Assembly: GCA_020216655.1 (NCBI GenBank)
Contig: JAIWNU010000049.1
Location: forward strand, 1 to 16,566
Reading direction: 5' to 3'
DNA length: 16,566 bases
Origin: Treponema sp.
Lineage (GTDB): Bacteria > Spirochaetota > Spirochaetia > Treponematales > Breznakiellaceae
In this document: in pieces, positions 14,802 through 16,566 of the stretch
How positions within the stretch are numbered: the first letter of the stretch is position 1
How the letters are laid out: every line of letters begins with the position of its first letter
Notes under the pieces: model-generated
What the model was told of the DNA's origin: nothing
Database searches by the model: none
What the model saw: only the letters and a program-made list of their open reading frames with translations
Made by a program: the position numbers and the translations under genes

Positions 14802-16181
14802 ATGAAAAAGGCAAAACTGACCATATTCCGCTGTACGTCCTGCGGCCATGAGGAGCCCAAGTGGCTTGGCCGCTGTCCCGAATGCGGCGAATGGAACACC
14901 CTCCTTGAAACAAGCAGCACAAGCCACATCCAGGCAGGGTCCAGCACGCCGAACCTCAATCTCTCATCTATTCCCCTCTCAGCAGTAGACCCCCAGGAAG
15001 GCATACGCATCAATAGCGGGGTGAGCGAACTCGACCGGGTCCTCGGCGGAGGCATGATGAAACGGTCCGCCATTTTGGTTGGCGGCGAACCGGGTATCGG
15101 AAAATCGACCCTGCTCCTCCAGGCTGCCGCATCGGCGGAGACCAAAGGAAGGATACTCTACATATCGGGAGAAGAGTCGGCAGGGCAGATCCGTATGAGG
15201 TCCGACCGCCTCGGTATTGCCGGCGACCGCATCGAAGTCTACTGTTCGGCCCTCCTCCAGGACATAGAACGGATACTGGAAGCGGTCAAGCCCATTATCG
15301 TCATTGTCGACTCGGTTCAGACCCTCTATTCGCCTGACATTGGCATGGTTCCCGGCACGGTCAACCAAATGAAATACTGTTCCTACGAGCTTATCCATTG
15401 GGTTAAAGAGCACGATGCGGTCCTGTTCCTCGTGGCCCATGTAACCAAGGACGGCCAGATATCGGGCCCTAAAACTCTTGAGCACATGGTGGACACGGTC
15501 CTGTATTTTGAACAAAACGAAGGGGACACCCGATTCCTCCGGGCCTCCAAAAACCGCTTTGGATCCATCGATGAAATCGGACTTTTTTCCATGCAGGAAA
15601 AGGGCCTTGTGCCGGTAGAAGACCCTTCCACCCTCTTTCTCGTCCGCCGGGATGGCGAAATTCCGCCGGGAATCGCCACCGCTGCGGTATTGGAAGGGAG
15701 CAGGCCCCTCTTGGTCGAGATTCAAGCCCTGGTCATTCCCGCCAAGGGAGCCATGAGCCGCGTCTTCTCGGACACGGTGGACACAAGCCGGATTTCCCGA
15801 ATAGCAGCAACCCTAGAAAAACACACCAAGCTCCGCCTGTCGGACCACGACATGTACGTTAATGTGGCCGGGGGAATCCGCATTTCCGAGGTAGGTTTGG
15901 ACCTTGCCCTTGCGGCGGCGCTGCATTCGGCCCGGACAGGGCTCGCCTTGCCCGCCAAAACCTTCCTCGCCGGAGAGCTGTCCCTGGCCGGAGAAGTTCG
16001 TCCCATCCGCCGGCTTGCGTCCCGCATCAAGGCGGGACGAGCCCTGTCCTTTACCCGTTTTATCGGGCCGGGACAGGAGCAGCGCCCCCGCCTGGATGAA
16101 CTCAGCCCAGGGGACACGGAAATATACATCCGGGTCCCGGATATTAAAACGGCCATTAAAAAATTAATGGAGCAGCCATGA
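14802..16181 (+). CDS. radA: DNA repair protein RadA (Sms)
   Basis: A RecA-like ATPase that drives branch migration during homologous recombination and repair. The 459-aa protein has all three parts of the family in order. First is an N-terminal zinc finger with C11, C14, C25 and C28 (CTSCGHEEPKWLGRCPECG). Then comes the ATPase core with Walker A GGEPGIGKST (94-103), Walker B-type VIVD (167-170), and the RadA-specific KNRFG at 250-254. Last is a Lon-protease-like domain from about 300 to the end (VFSDTVDTSRIS, NVAGGIRISEVGLDLALAAAL, FLAGELSLAGEVRPI). Length is typical. AAGGG lies 8 bases before the ATG. It is divergent from the cyclase and separated by 52 bp. The 342 bases downstream contain no gene until the RRM reading frame. 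Confidence 0.98.
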   Translation: MKKAKLTIFRCTSCGHEEPKWLGRCPECGEWNTLLETSSTSHIQAGSSTPNLNLSSIPLSAVDPQEGIRINSGVSELDRVLGGGMMKRSAILVGGEPGIGKSTLLLQAAASAETKGRILYISGEESAGQIRMRSDRLGIAGDRIEVYCSALLQDIERILEAVKPIIVIVDSVQTLYSPDIGMVPGTVNQMKYCSYELIHWVKEHDAVLFLVAHVTKDGQISGPKTLEHMVDTVLYFEQNEGDTRFLRASKNRFGSIDEIGLFSMQEKGLVPVEDPSTLFLVRRDGEIPPGIATAAVLEGSRPLLVEIQALVIPAKGAMSRVFSDTVDTSRISRIAATLEKHTKLRLSDHDMYVNVAGGIRISEVGLDLALAAALHSARTGLALPAKTFLAGELSLAGEVRPIRRLASRIKAGRALSFTRFIGPGQEQRPRLDELSPGDTEIYIRVPDIKTAIKKLMEQP

Positions 16182-16214
16182 TAGGTTATGCATGCAGCGG
16201 CCGCTATGAGCACT

Positions 16215-16239
16215 GTAAAAACAGTCTGCGCGTTTTTAC
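16215..16239. repeat. Inverted repeat downstream of radA
   Basis: GTAAAAAC (16215-16222) and GTTTTTAC (16232-16239) are perfect reverse complements separated by 9 bases. The dyad ends 9 bases before the TTGACG box, so it could be an operator. It has no following T-run and is a poor candidate for a radA terminator. Confidence 0.45.
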
Positions 16240-16248
16240 AAAAACTGC

Positions 16249-16277
16249 TTGACGGCACCGGAAAGATAGGCTAGTGT
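16249..16277 (+). promoter_or_regulatory. Candidate promoter of the RRM gene
   Basis: TTGACG (16249-16254), a 17-base spacer, then TAGTGT (16272-16277). The -35 box matches 5 of 6 consensus bases, the -10 box only 3 of 6. Transcription would begin near 16284, giving a long 5' leader. Confidence 0.4.
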
Positions 16278-16450
16278 TTTAATTGTTATAGGGAATTTTT
16301 TTTGAAAATAGTACGAATGTGCACGTCCTTGACCGGACTGCGGGATTACAAGATTGTGTGTTGCCTGTTTCGTTTACCCCTTCTGTGTTGCACTGTGCTG
16401 TTAGTTCCCGTACAAAAACAAGTATCCTCGTTCCTCTCGTAGAGAGGGCT

Positions 16451-16463
16451 GGAGAGGTCCATG
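16451..16463 (+). promoter_or_regulatory. Upstream in-frame start with strong ribosome site
   Basis: GGAG (16451-16454) lies 6 bases before an ATG at 16461 that is in frame with the RRM protein start at 16524. The frame is open from the TAG at 16440. Use of this start would add 21 residues beginning MASWNRITAHPD. The start codon itself is inside the GGTCCATG hairpin. Confidence 0.4.
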
Positions 16464-16523
16464 GCATCATGGAACCGTATAACAGCGCACCCGGACGCAT
16501 TTCCGGGAGAAGGAATTTTCTCG

Positions 16524-16566
16524 ATGGCCAAGAAACTTTACGTCGGCAATCTCTCGTACAACACTT
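16524..16566 (+). CDS. RRM-domain RNA-binding protein (3' truncated)
   Basis: Only the first 14 codons are in the window: MAKKLYVGNLSYNT. LYVGNL is the RNP-2 strand of an RNA recognition motif, and this exact opening style is typical of the short single-RRM proteins found in cyanobacteria, spirochaetes and others. These bind RNA and are often cold-responsive; that is family knowledge, not visible here. AAGGA (16510-16514) lies 9 bases before the ATG and supports this start, although an in-frame ATG at 16461 also has a good site. The RNP-1 motif and the rest of the protein lie beyond the window. Confidence 0.85.
   Translation, partial: MAKKLYVGNLSYNT

Larger units (their letters stand above)
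16182..16523 (+). other. 342-bp gene-free region: structured leader of the RRM gene
   Basis: This holds no convincing separate gene. From left to right it contains an A/T-rich dyad (16215-16239), a promoter-like sequence (16249-16277), a T-run (16296-16303), an unassigned stretch, and three hairpins: CCTCTC/GAGAGG (16433-16447), GGTCCATG/CATGGAACC with one bulged base (16456-16476), and CCCGGA/TCCGGG (16490-16507). The last sits three bases before the ribosome site of the RRM protein. If the promoter is used, the leader is about 240 bases long. Confidence 0.55.

Noticed and set aside
14750..15145. N-terminal extension of the cyclase (132 residues)
   Set aside because: It is antisense to the well-supported radA coding region and has no domain similarity; the cyclase domain starts just after ATG 14749.
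16215..16239. Dyad as an intrinsic terminator of radA
   Set aside because: The stem is A/T-rich and no T-run follows; I kept it only as a possible operator.

Overview
The window is an ordinary, densely packed bacterial chromosome segment of moderately high GC. It has no insertion sequence, phage gene, CRISPR array, tRNA or rRNA that I can see. The gene content suggests a spirochaete of the Treponema/Spirochaeta group: an MFS carrier with a HEAT-repeat tail, a class III cyclase joined to 2TM-type membrane segments, and a short RRM protein starting MAKKLYVGNLSY. This assignment is an inference from gene style, not from a marker gene.

Layout. (1) Positions 1-1340, plus strand: the 3' part of pyrD (class 1B dihydroorotate dehydrogenase) and complete pyrE, consecutive steps of UMP synthesis. 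(2) 1428-4662, plus: a 12-TM MFS protein with a cytosolic HEAT-repeat domain, then an RluA-type pseudouridine synthase. A perfect 11-bp hairpin ends at the base before the MFS start codon. (3) 9410-4673, minus: a tight operon in the order ptsI (PTS enzyme I), der (ribosome-assembly GTPase), a MerR-type regulator, and an Rsm22/METTL17-type ribosomal protein. The gaps are 18 bp and 3 bp, then a 29-bp overlap. Two ribosome-related genes are thus transcribed with the PTS phosphoryl donor. (4) 9469-11969, plus: a 69-aa four-cysteine protein whose stop overlaps (ATGA) the start of a large radical SAM protein. It diverges from ptsI across a 58-bp region with two interlocked promoter-like sequences. 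(5) 14749-11949, minus: a class III adenylate cyclase with a wing-like domain, 2TM segments and a C-terminal coiled coil, followed by a receiver-only response regulator whose 3' end overlaps the radical SAM gene. (6) 14802-16181, plus: radA, divergent from the cyclase. (7) 16182-16566: a 342-bp leader or intergenic region with a promoter-like sequence and three hairpins, then the first codons of an RRM RNA-binding protein with two competing starts, each with a good ribosome-binding site.

Most genes are core functions: pyrimidine synthesis, RNA modification, ribosome assembly, recombination and signalling. I did not find a clearly novel multi-gene system. The most promising leads are the translationally coupled Cys-rich protein and radical SAM pair, the structured dual-start leader of the RRM gene, the probable leaderless start of ptsI, and the cyclase plus orphan receiver unit.
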